Shown here: in pieces, positions 41,450-49,227 of the stretch
Layout: each line of letters begins with the position of its first letter
How positions within the stretch are numbered: position 1 is the stretch's first letter
Origin: WHSW01 sp963821025
Lineage (GTDB): Bacteria; Actinomycetota; Thermoleophilia; Solirubrobacterales; 70-9
NCBI GenBank assembly: GCA_963821025.1
Contig: CAWGCG010000003.1
Span: forward strand, 1,054,001 to 1,118,000
Direction of reading: 5' to 3'
Length of the DNA stretch: 64,000 nt
The notes under the pieces: generated by a model
Database searches by the model: none
Told to the model about the DNA's origin: nothing
Seen by the model: the letters and a program-made list of their open reading frames with translations, nothing else
Made by a program: the position numbers and the translations under genes

Positions 41450-42394
41450 CTACCTCTCCTCGAGTCGTATGGCCCCCGCCCTTCCGGGCTTCCGATCCTT
41501 CGGCGGCGGCATATTACTTCCTGCCCACGGACGCGCCAAACGGCCCTCCGCTGCAAGCCAGGAGCCGGCGAGGATGAGGGCGAGACCGGCGATCGTCGCC
41601 GCGGTGATCGCCTCACCGAGCAACAGCGACCCGTAGACGACGGCGAAGCCGGGGGCGAGGTAGGTGACGATCCAGGTGCGGGCAGGTCCGACCGTGGTGA
41701 TCAGTTCGTAGAGGATCGCAAAGGCGATCCCGGTGCCCACCACTCCGAGCCCGATGACCGCGGCCAGCGGCCCGATCGAGGGGAACGCCTCGGGCGCGCC
41801 GACCACGGCGGCCGGGGCCATCAACACCGCCGCCGCGGTCACCGCCCAGGCGGCGACCCCGATCGGCTGGCGGCCGGCGAAGCGGTGCTTGACCATAAAC
41901 GCCCCGATCGCGTAGCCGAGCCCGGCGAGCACGACCGCCAAGCCGCCGACCAACGCCGCGCCGGAGCCTCCGAGGTCGACGCCCAGCAGGACGACGACGC
42001 CGAGTACCCCGAGCCCGATGCCGACCAATCGCCAGCCGCGCGAGCGTTCCTCCTGGTCGACCCAGATCGCCAGCACCGCCGTCCAAAGCGGCGCCGAGGT
42101 GACCAGGATCCCGGCGAGCGAGCTGCTGATCTCCTGCTCGCCGGCCGCGATCAACAAGAACGGACCGGCCGTCTGAACCGCGCCGAGCAGGACGAGCGCC
42201 CCCAGCAACCCTCGAAAGCCCGCCAGTGCCCCGCGCGCATGCGCGAGCGCGAGCAGGATCACGGCGGCGAGCGCGATCCGCAGGAAGGCGATCATCGCCG
42301 GCGAGAGGTCGCGCAGGCCGATCTTGATCAACAGATAGCTTGCGCCCCAAATCGCGCTGAGGGTGAGCAGCAGGGTCCAGGCGCGACGATCCAC
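41450..42394 (-). CDS. EamA/DMT-family transporter
   Basis: 314 residues from GTG 42394 behind GGAGCGG; the open frame further upstream is not coding-like. About ten helices in two EamA repeats (WTLLLTLSAIWGASYLLIKI and AVIGLGVVGTGIAFAILYEL). ARTWIVTYLAPGFAVVYGSL is the EamA signature before the last helices. Metabolite exporter of unknown substrate. Confidence 0.9.
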   Translation of the reverse strand: MDRRAWTLLLTLSAIWGASYLLIKIGLRDLSPAMIAFLRIALAAVILLALAHARGALAGFRGLLGALVLLGAVQTAGPFLLIAAGEQEISSSLAGILVTSAPLWTAVLAIWVDQEERSRGWRLVGIGLGVLGVVVLLGVDLGGSGAALVGGLAVVLAGLGYAIGAFMVKHRFAGRQPIGVAAWAVTAAAVLMAPAAVVGAPEAFPSIGPLAAVIGLGVVGTGIAFAILYELITTVGPARTWIVTYLAPGFAVVYGSLLLGEAITAATIAGLALILAGSWLAAEGRLARPWAGSNMPPPKDRKPGRAGAIRLEER

Positions 42395-42468
42395 CCGCTC
42401 CAGGGTAGGGCGCAACCCAGCCCGGCTCCAGCGGAGATTCGCAGCGCCTCGATCGGTTCTGCTTATAA

Positions 42469-42491
42469 GGGCCGTTGCCGGGTAGCGGCCC
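42469..42491 (+). promoter_or_regulatory. Leader hairpin just before the permease ATG
   Basis: GGGCCG (42469-42474) pairs with CGGCCC (42486-42491), 6 nt before the ATG at 42498, occupying the ribosome-site position. A TTATAAG box at 42463-42469 may be the -10. No Shine-Dalgarno is visible. Confidence 0.35.
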
Positions 42492-42497
42492 GACACC

Positions 42498-43919
42498 ATG
42501 GCGGCCCAGCCGGCCACGATCTTCACCCGCAAGCCCGTCGAGCAGCTCGTCGAGGAGACGAAGGAGCGCGGTCGCGAACTACGGCGGGCCGTCGGCCTGC
42601 TCGACCTGACCGCGCTCGGGCTCGGCGCCGTGGTCGGCACCGGGATCTTCGTGATCATCGGCGAGGCGATCGCCTTCTCGGGGCCGTCGATCATCCTCGC
42701 CTTCGTCCTCGCCGGGATCACCTGCGTGTTCTCGGCGCTCTCCTACGGCGAGCTCGCCTCGACGATCCCGGTTGCCGGGAGCGCCTATTCCTACAGCTAC
42801 GCGACCATGGGTGAGTTCGTCGCCTGGGTGATCGGCTGGGACCTGATCCTCGAGTACGGGCTGGCGGTGGCCGCGGTCGCGGTCGGCTGGGGCGGCTACA
42901 TCCAGGAGCTGCTCGACTCGCTGTTCGGGATCACGCTGAGCAAATCGATCTCGGCGCCCCCTGGCGAGGGCGGCAGCTTCAACCTGCCGGCGGTCGCGCT
43001 GATCGCCGGCGTCGGTGTAGTGCTCGCGATCGGCGTGCGCGAGAGCGCCCGGGCGAACCGCTTCATGGTCTTCTTCAAGGTCGCGGTCCTGTTGTTGTTC
43101 ATCGTCCTCGGGCTGACCGCCTTCACCAGCGACAACCTCTCGCCGTTCTTCATCGACGGCTTCAACGGGGTCGAGGAGGCGGCGGCGGTGATCTTCTTCG
43201 CCTACATCGGCTTCGATGCGATCTCGACCTCGGGGGAGGAATGCGAGCGCCCGGCGCGCGACATGCCGATCGCGATCATCTCGGCGCTGGCGATCGCGAC
43301 CGCTCTCTACATCGCTGTGGCGACGGTCGCCGTCGGCGTCTTGCCCTTCGAGCAGCTCAAGGGCCAGGACGCGCCGCTGGCGGTGGCACTCGACCAAGGC
43401 GCCGGGCTGAGCTGGGGCGCCGATGTGATCTCACTCGGCGCTCTGGTGGCGATCACCAGCGTCGTCCTCACCACCTATTACGGCCAGACCCGGATCGGCT
43501 ACGCGATGAGCCGCGACGGTCTCCTGCCGGCGTTCTTCGCCCGCCTCTGGGAAGCGCGGCGGACCCCGATCGTGCTCACGATCGTGTTCGGGATCGCGAC
43601 TGCGGCCCTGGCGGCCTTCATCCCGCTCAAGGACCTCGCCCTGCTGGTCAACATCGGCACCCTGTTCGCGTTCATGGTCGTCAACATCGGGGTGATCATC
43701 CTGCGCCGGACCCAGCCCGACCTCGAGCGCGGCTTCCGGGTCCCGTTCGTGCCCGTGTTCCCGCTGATCGGCGCCGGGCTCTGCCTCTACCTGATGAGCA
43801 AGCTCGACGCCGAGACCTGGTTGCGGTTCGGGATCTGGCTGGCGATCGGCATCGTCATCTACGCGCTCTACGGGCGCACCCACTCGCGCCTGCGCCGCAA
43901 GCAGGAGCCCGCGACCTGA
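42498..43919 (+). CDS. APC-family amino acid permease
   Basis: 473 residues with 12 or so helices. LTALGLGAVVGTGIFVIIGE is the unwound TM1 signature; SYGELASTIPVAGSAYSYSY and IFFAYIGFDAISTSGEEC are the TM2-3 and TM6 motifs of cationic-amino-acid transporter-like (CAT/YfnA) members. The substrate is probably an amino acid or amine. Monocistronic between convergent/divergent neighbours. Confidence 0.94.
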   Translation: MAAQPATIFTRKPVEQLVEETKERGRELRRAVGLLDLTALGLGAVVGTGIFVIIGEAIAFSGPSIILAFVLAGITCVFSALSYGELASTIPVAGSAYSYSYATMGEFVAWVIGWDLILEYGLAVAAVAVGWGGYIQELLDSLFGITLSKSISAPPGEGGSFNLPAVALIAGVGVVLAIGVRESARANRFMVFFKVAVLLLFIVLGLTAFTSDNLSPFFIDGFNGVEEAAAVIFFAYIGFDAISTSGEECERPARDMPIAIISALAIATALYIAVATVAVGVLPFEQLKGQDAPLAVALDQGAGLSWGADVISLGALVAITSVVLTTYYGQTRIGYAMSRDGLLPAFFARLWEARRTPIVLTIVFGIATAALAAFIPLKDLALLVNIGTLFAFMVVNIGVIILRRTQPDLERGFRVPFVPVFPLIGAGLCLYLMSKLDAETWLRFGIWLAIGIVIYALYGRTHSRLRRKQEPAT

Positions 43920-43944
43920 TCTCGCCTTCGACCTCGGCGGCGCT

Positions 43945-44955
43945 CTAGCCCGTCGAGAGCCCGGGCGCGACCTCGACCGGCTCGCCGCCGGGCATCCAGT
44001 GGGCCTCGGGCGAGGGCGGCGTGTCGCGCAGGTACCACTCGGCGTCGAGCGCCCCCATGCAGCCGGTCCCGGCGGCGGTCACCGCCTGGCGATAGGTGCG
44101 GTCGACGAGGTCGCCGACCGCGAACACCCCGGCGAGCTTCGTCCGGGTCGACTTGTCCTCGGTCAGCACGTAGCCGTCCTCATCGGTGTCCACCTGTCCG
44201 GCGACGAGCTCCGAGCGTGGGATGTGGCCGATCGCCACGAACGCGCCGCCGGCCTCGAGCTCGGCGGTCTCGCCGGTCTCGGCGTGGCGAAGGCGGATCG
44301 CGCGCAGCTTGCCATCGTCGCCGGCGAGAAACCCCTCCGGCACGTACGGCGTCAGGAACTCGATGTTGTCGCGCTCGCGGGCGCGATCGAGCATGATCTG
44401 CGAGGCACGGAACTCGTCCCGGCGGTGGACGATGGTCAGCTTCGAGGCGTACTTGGAGATGAAGATCGAGTCCTCCATCGCCGAGTCGCCGCCGCCGATC
44501 ACGACCACCCGCTCGTCCTTGAAGAAGGCTCCGTCGCAGACGCCGCAGGTCGAGACCCCACGGCCGCCGAGCTCGAGCTCGCCCGGGATGCCCAGACGCC
44601 GCGGCTCGGCCCCCATCGAGAGCACGATCGTCTTCGCCACGTGCTCGGTGTCGCCCAGGTGGACGCGCTGCGCGTCGCCGTCGGAGAGCTCGACCCGGTC
44701 GGCGTCGTCGGTGACGAAGCGGGCGCCGAAGCGCTCGGCCTGGGCCCGGAACTGGTTCATCATCTCGGGCCCCATGATCCCCTCGGGATAGCCCGGGTAG
44801 TTCTCGACCTCGGTCGTGTTCTGGAGCTGACCGCCCCACTGGAACCCTTCGATCACCAGCGGCTCGAGGTTGGCTCGCGCGGCGTAGAGCGCCGCCGTAT
44901 AGCCGGCCGGGCCGCCGCCGAGGATGATCAGGTTCTCCACGTGGTTATCACTCAT
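43945..44955 (-). CDS. trxB: Thioredoxin-disulfide reductase
   Basis: About 336 residues from MSDNHVENL (ATG 44955; GTG 44988 is also in frame). FAD loop LIILGGGPAGYTAALYAAR, redox CxxC in VSTCGVCDGAFF, NADP loop VVVIGGGDSAMEDSIFI, and VFAVGDLVDRTYRQAVTAAG. It reduces thioredoxin with NADPH. An extension of about 25 residues after the usual C-terminus is Pro rich. It follows the flippase-like gene on the same strand. Confidence 0.95.
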   Translation of the reverse strand: MSDNHVENLIILGGGPAGYTAALYAARANLEPLVIEGFQWGGQLQNTTEVENYPGYPEGIMGPEMMNQFRAQAERFGARFVTDDADRVELSDGDAQRVHLGDTEHVAKTIVLSMGAEPRRLGIPGELELGGRGVSTCGVCDGAFFKDERVVVIGGGDSAMEDSIFISKYASKLTIVHRRDEFRASQIMLDRARERDNIEFLTPYVPEGFLAGDDGKLRAIRLRHAETGETAELEAGGAFVAIGHIPRSELVAGQVDTDEDGYVLTEDKSTRTKLAGVFAVGDLVDRTYRQAVTAAGTGCMGALDAEWYLRDTPPSPEAHWMPGGEPVEVAPGLSTG

Positions 44956-44984
44956 GTTCGAGAGGTCTTCCACCGCTGAAGATA

Positions 44985-46190
44985 TCACACTTTACTTTCT
45001 GAAGTAAGGGGTCCGGGAGCGAGTGCCTCCGGGGGCTTGCCGCGGAGCCTGCCGCGGCCCTCCTGCTCCCATTCCTGGACCGTCTTGCGGAGCTGAAAGA
45101 AGGCGAAGATCCCGGGCGGGATCGGCAGCCAGAAGGCCAGGATGCGATAGACGAGGATCGCCGCGAAGATGCCGTGGACCCCGAACAGGGCGAAGGCTCC
45201 GAGCATCCCGGCGTCGACCGCGCCGACACCGCCGGGCAATGGGATCAGGTTGGCGAACATGCCGATGAAGAATGCCTGCACGATCACCGCGATCGAGACG
45301 TCGACCTCGAACGCCTTGAACGAGGCCCAGAGGATCCCGATCTGGGCTGCCCAGAAGCCGATCGCGCCGGCCACTGCGAGACCGCCGCGCGAGCGATCTC
45401 GCACGAACGTGATCGCCTCGCGGACGCCGACCGAGGCGGTCGCGGGAACGGTTGCCAAGCGCCGCGCCATCCGCCCCCAGAAACTCTCATGCGAGGCCGA
45501 GGAGATGCGCCGCTCCAGATTCCCCGGTACCAGCGCCAAGAGCAAGACGATCACGATGATCCCACCGGCGATCGCGGCGGGGACGATCGTCAGCCCGGGT
45601 GGCGCCGGAACGTCGAAGACCCCGGTCCGCATCAAGATCCCGTTGATCACCAGGGTGAGCATGTAGACGGCGTAGAGCAAGACGAGGAAGGCGACCATCC
45701 TCGCCGCGCTCTCCTTGGCCGGCATCCCCGCCTTGCGCAGGGCCCAGTAGGTGAGCACGATGCCGCCGGCACCGCCGGCCGAGAACAGCCGGGTGGCCGC
45801 GAGGCCGGCCATCGTGATGTCGTAGGAGTCCTTCCAGCGCAGCCTCACCCGCTCACCGACGACGCCGCGAAACAAGGCCACGTAGGCGGCGAACATCGCC
45901 ACCGAGAATCCGAAGGCGACCGCGATCCAGACCGGCTTCGCATCGCCGAGCTTGGCGCTCGCATCCTGGTCTGCGAGCAGCTTCGGAAACAGGAAGTAGA
46001 TGCCGACGACGACCACCGCGATGATCAGGACCGACTGGGCCAGGCGTTTCGGATCCTCGAAGAATCGCGGCTCCTCGGCCTCCTCCTCCTCGGGGCCGGA
46101 ATGCTCGAGCTCGGCGTCGGCGGTCGGGCGCTCGACGCCGACGGAGGGCGTGCTCGCATCTCCCCCGTCGTTCGAACCCGAACGAGACAT
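44985..46190 (-). CDS. Lysylphosphatidylglycerol-synthase/UPF0104-like membrane protein
   Basis: 401 residues. An acidic N-terminal cytoplasmic tail (ELEHSGPEEEEAEEPRFFED), then about eight helices with FANLIPLPGGVGAVDAGMLG, the signature of the AglD/YbhN/MprF-flippase family. No aminoacyl-transferase domain is present. It probably moves lipids or lipid-linked sugars. It may form an operon with trxB. Confidence 0.88.
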   Translation of the reverse strand: MSRSGSNDGGDASTPSVGVERPTADAELEHSGPEEEEAEEPRFFEDPKRLAQSVLIIAVVVVGIYFLFPKLLADQDASAKLGDAKPVWIAVAFGFSVAMFAAYVALFRGVVGERVRLRWKDSYDITMAGLAATRLFSAGGAGGIVLTYWALRKAGMPAKESAARMVAFLVLLYAVYMLTLVINGILMRTGVFDVPAPPGLTIVPAAIAGGIIVIVLLLALVPGNLERRISSASHESFWGRMARRLATVPATASVGVREAITFVRDRSRGGLAVAGAIGFWAAQIGILWASFKAFEVDVSIAVIVQAFFIGMFANLIPLPGGVGAVDAGMLGAFALFGVHGIFAAILVYRILAFWLPIPPGIFAFFQLRKTVQEWEQEGRGRLRGKPPEALAPGPLTSESKV

Positions 46191-46223
46191 CCCCGCCTAT
46201 CGTGACAAACGCGGCGGTGGGCG

Positions 46224-47231
46224 TTACGCGGTGGCGATCCGTTCGAGCGCTCGCAGGCGCCGGTTGACGGCCTCGACCAGCGGCTCGACCAGGGGCTCGC
46301 CGCGGCGCACGAGCAAGACCAACGCGGCGCCGGCGACCAGGTCGGTGACGTAGTGCTCGCCGAGATAGACGAGCGAGAACCCCAGGGTCGCCGCATAGCC
46401 GACCCCGAGGGCACCGGGGATCGGCCCGATCTCAGCCAACAGCAGCGCAGCCAGGACCGAGGTGGCGAAGTGAAGCGACGGCATCGCCGCCCACGGGTTG
46501 CCGCCGGCGGCGTCATAGAGGCGCTCCCAGGCGGGGCCCCAGACTCCCTCGCCGACATCGACCATCAGTCGCCGGACCACGGGTGCGCCCGGCGGGCGCC
46601 CGGCATCGACGACCTCGGCGACCGGCCGGTCGACCCCGCGGTCGAGATAGCCGTTCTCCGACGCCCACCATGGGGGCGCCGTCGGGATCGCGAAATAGAG
46701 CAGGCAGCCGAGGTCATAGGCGGCGGCCATCTGCCGCGCGGCGCGCGGAAAGCGGTCGATGTGACGGGCCTGGACGAAGAGCAGGGCCAGGTGGGGCTCG
46801 AAGAACCAGACCCAGTGCACAGCCGAGAGCACCCGGTCGAGCCCGGTGACGCCGTCGGGGCGGCTGAGCGCGCGCTGAAGGCGCACGTTCGGCAGCTCGC
46901 CTGCGCCCAGGGCGCGATCGGCAACGATCGGGTAGCGGATCCGCAGGCGACGGCGCAGCGCCTGCGGATCGTCGAAGGGCAGCTCGTGGGCGATCGTGAA
47001 GGCCCACATCTGAAGCGTGAACAAGACCACGTCGCGAGCCCGCGTACGGGGTCGCAGCACGGCGACCGCCAGCGGCCCGGCGGCGACCGCCGCGACGGTC
47101 AGCTCGGCGGGGATCCGCAGCCGGCGGCGCAGCAGCGGGACCGCGATCGCGCCGACCACCGCGCCCACGGCCGCGAAGCGGACGCAGGCGCTCAGCGCGG
47201 GCGAGGGACGGCGCTGGCGGATCGGGCGCAA
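46224..47231 (-). CDS. PAP2-type membrane phosphatase/inositolphosphotransferase
   Basis: 335 residues, several helices. Active-site motifs AAMPSLHFATSVLAALL (PSxH) and YLGEHYVTDLVAGAAL (SxxxxxHxxxD-like) mark a PAP2_3 (Aur1/Ipt1-like) lipid phosphotransferase. TVHWVWFFEPHLALL-type residues (AVHWVWFFEPH) are upstream. Role probably in phospholipid or glycolipid metabolism. Divergent from the epimerase gene. Confidence 0.88.
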   Translation of the reverse strand: MRPIRQRRPSPALSACVRFAAVGAVVGAIAVPLLRRRLRIPAELTVAAVAAGPLAVAVLRPRTRARDVVLFTLQMWAFTIAHELPFDDPQALRRRLRIRYPIVADRALGAGELPNVRLQRALSRPDGVTGLDRVLSAVHWVWFFEPHLALLFVQARHIDRFPRAARQMAAAYDLGCLLYFAIPTAPPWWASENGYLDRGVDRPVAEVVDAGRPPGAPVVRRLMVDVGEGVWGPAWERLYDAAGGNPWAAMPSLHFATSVLAALLLAEIGPIPGALGVGYAATLGFSLVYLGEHYVTDLVAGAALVLLVRRGEPLVEPLVEAVNRRLRALERIATA

Positions 47232-47263
47232 GGCGGGCGAGTGTAGTAATCGCCATTCGCCAT

Positions 47264-47295
47264 TCGCCGCCCGCCACTCGAGTGGCGAGCGGCGA
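47264..47295. promoter_or_regulatory. 32-nt near-perfect inverted repeat between divergent genes
   Basis: Core palindrome CGCCACTCGAGTGGCG (47272-47287) is flanked by TCGCCGC (47264-47270) and GCGGCGA (47289-47295); only one pair (47271/47288) mismatches. Preceded by a CGCCATT tandem. It lies just before GTG 47300 and 33 nt from the PAP2 start, placed to act as a shared operator or a hairpin. Confidence 0.55.
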
Positions 47296-47299
47296 TAGC

Positions 47300-48292
47300 G
47301 TGCGGCAGATCGGGCGGTTCGAGGGCAAGCGGGTTGCGGTGACCGGCGCCGGGGGCTTCATCGGCTCGGCGACGGCGCAACGGCTCGCCGCCGAGGGCGC
47401 GAGCGTGGTGGGCATCGACATCTCTGCGGCGGCGCTCGACCGGCTTGCCGGGTCCGCGGTCGAGGCCCGCGTCTGCGACGTCACCGATCGCGAGCCGCTG
47501 AGCGAGGCGCTGGCCGGCACCGCCCTCGTCATCCACACCGCCGCTCTCGTCTCCGACGCGGGCGCGATGGAGGACTTCGTTCGCGTCAACGTCGGCGGTA
47601 CCGCCGCCGTGCTCGACGCCGCCGAGGCAACCGGAACCGAGCGGGTCGTCCACGTCAGCTCGGTCGTCGTCTATGGCTACGACCACCCGGGCGAGCAGCA
47701 CGAGGGCGCTCATCGGCGCAGCTACGGGATCCCCTATATCGACACCAAGTCGGCATCGGAGCGGCTCGCCGCGCGCCGCGGCGCCGTGATCGTCAGACCG
47801 GGCGACGTCTACGGGCCTGGCTCGGTGCCGTGGACGATCCGCCCGCTCGGACTCGCCCGTGCCGGGCGGCTCTCGGTCCCCGGGCGGGGCGACGGGGTGA
47901 TGCTGCCCGTATACGTCGACGACCTGGTCGAGGCCCTGGTGGTGGCCGCCGAGCGCGGCCAGCCCGGCGCCTCCTACACCGCCTGGGACGGAGAGCCGGT
48001 GACCTTTCACGAGTACTTCCGGCGAATCGCCGAGATCGCCGGCGCGCCCGAGCCCCGGCGGCTGCCGAAGCCGCTGATGGAGCTGGTCGGGCTGGCGATG
48101 GAGGGGTGGGCGCGACTGCGCGGGGCCGAACCGGCGTTCAGCTCGAGGGCTCCGACCCTGGTCGACCGGCGCGGAACCGTATCCAACCAGCGGCTGCGGT
48201 CCGAGCTCGGTTGGGAGCCGCGGGTGGAGCTCGCCCAGGGCCTGCGCCGCTCGGCCGAATGGGCGCGGGCCGCGGGCCTCGCCGCCGATTAG
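47300..48292 (+). CDS. NAD-dependent epimerase/3-beta-HSD-like dehydrogenase
   Basis: 330 residues from GTG 47300 (VRQIGRFEGKRV); a GTG at 47282 lies inside the inverted repeat. Cofactor loop VTGAGGFIGSATA, VHVSSVVVYG (Ser/Thr), PYIDTKSASE (Tyr and Lys), RPGDVYGPG. Extended SDR of the sterol-dehydrogenase/epimerase type. Ends 11 nt before the oxidase-like genes, so it may be co-transcribed with them. Confidence 0.92.
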   Translation: MRQIGRFEGKRVAVTGAGGFIGSATAQRLAAEGASVVGIDISAAALDRLAGSAVEARVCDVTDREPLSEALAGTALVIHTAALVSDAGAMEDFVRVNVGGTAAVLDAAEATGTERVVHVSSVVVYGYDHPGEQHEGAHRRSYGIPYIDTKSASERLAARRGAVIVRPGDVYGPGSVPWTIRPLGLARAGRLSVPGRGDGVMLPVYVDDLVEALVVAAERGQPGASYTAWDGEPVTFHEYFRRIAEIAGAPEPRRLPKPLMELVGLAMEGWARLRGAEPAFSSRAPTLVDRRGTVSNQRLRSELGWEPRVELAQGLRRSAEWARAAGLAAD

Positions 48293-48303
48293 AATTGCGC
48301 CGC

Positions 48304-49227
48304 TTGAGCCGCCGGACGATCATGCCCGCAGTCGCCGCCCTGCTTGCCCTCCTCTGGCTCGCCGGGCCCGCCTATGCGATCGACCTCGGTCCCGAGCAGG
48401 CCCACTCCCCCAATGCCGAGGCGATCAACTCGACCTACTGGGTGATGATCGTCGTCGTCCTCGCGGTGATCATCGCGGTCAACGTGGCGCTGATCGCGGC
48501 CGTGGTTCGCTTTCGCGAACGCCGCGGCCGCGAGCCGGCGCGCTTCGCCGCCGGTCGCGGGGCGCTGCGCCCGGTCGTCGGCGCGCTGGCTGGGCTGGCG
48601 CTGGTGATCTTCGTCTACGGCATCTTCAGGACCGGCGACGTACGCGAGGTGCAGCCCTCGGGCCCGAACGGCCTGACCGCGTCGCGGACCGCCCAGGTCG
48701 GGATCAAGGGCGAGCCGCCGGCGGCGGCTCTCGAGGGGACCGAGTCGGCGACCGGCGAGGAGCCGATCAGCGGCTCGGAGCCGACCGAGACGGCGCCACT
48801 GGAAATCGATGCGATCGCCCAGCAGTGGCTGTGGCGGTTCGAGTATCCCGGTGGGGAGGCGGGTCAGCGCACCTTCTCCTACGGCGAATTGGTCGTCCCG
48901 GTCGACACCGCGGTGATCCTCAACATCACCTCCACCGACGTCCTCCACAGCTGGTGGGTGCCGGCGCTCGGCGGCCAGGTGCAGGCGTCGCCCGGCGACG
49001 TGGTCCAGACCTGGTTTCGAGCCGACGAGGAGGGCCGCTACGCCGGGCGCTCGACCGTCTTCTCGGGCACCGGCTATCCGGTGATGCGCACCTGGGTGCG
49101 GGTGGTCAGCGCACCCGCCTACCAGGACTACGTCGAACGGCTCTCGACTGACCTGAGCAAGGCTCAGGGCATCGTCCAAGCCGAGCAGGAAGCACAGGCG
49201 ACCCCCGCCGCGGCGGCACCGGAATGA
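48304..49227 (+). CDS. Cytochrome oxidase subunit II-like protein lacking the CuA site
   Basis: 307 residues from TTG 48304 (ATG 48322 is possible). Signal peptide (MPAVAALLALLWLAGPAYA), two transmembrane helices (about 44-68 and 88-108), a 45-residue acidic Ser/Glu/Pro linker, then a cupredoxin domain with the family marks QQWLWRFEYP and DVLHSWWVP. The CuA loop reads GRSTVFSGTGYPVM: Ser250 and Ser254 replace both Cys, Val252 the bridging Glu and Tyr258 the His; only His215 and Met261 remain. The canonical homologue at 61.2-62.0 kb has CTELCGLGHATM. It cannot bind a binuclear CuA centre. It overlaps the subunit I-like gene by 4 nt. Confidence 0.93.
   Translation: MSRRTIMPAVAALLALLWLAGPAYAIDLGPEQAHSPNAEAINSTYWVMIVVVLAVIIAVNVALIAAVVRFRERRGREPARFAAGRGALRPVVGALAGLALVIFVYGIFRTGDVREVQPSGPNGLTASRTAQVGIKGEPPAAALEGTESATGEEPISGSEPTETAPLEIDAIAQQWLWRFEYPGGEAGQRTFSYGELVVPVDTAVILNITSTDVLHSWWVPALGGQVQASPGDVVQTWFRADEEGRYAGRSTVFSGTGYPVMRTWVRVVSAPAYQDYVERLSTDLSKAQGIVQAEQEAQATPAAAAPE

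Noticed and set aside
47246..47290. CGCCATT repeats as a CRISPR or minisatellite
   Set aside because: Only two full units, no spacers; better described as part of an inverted repeat.
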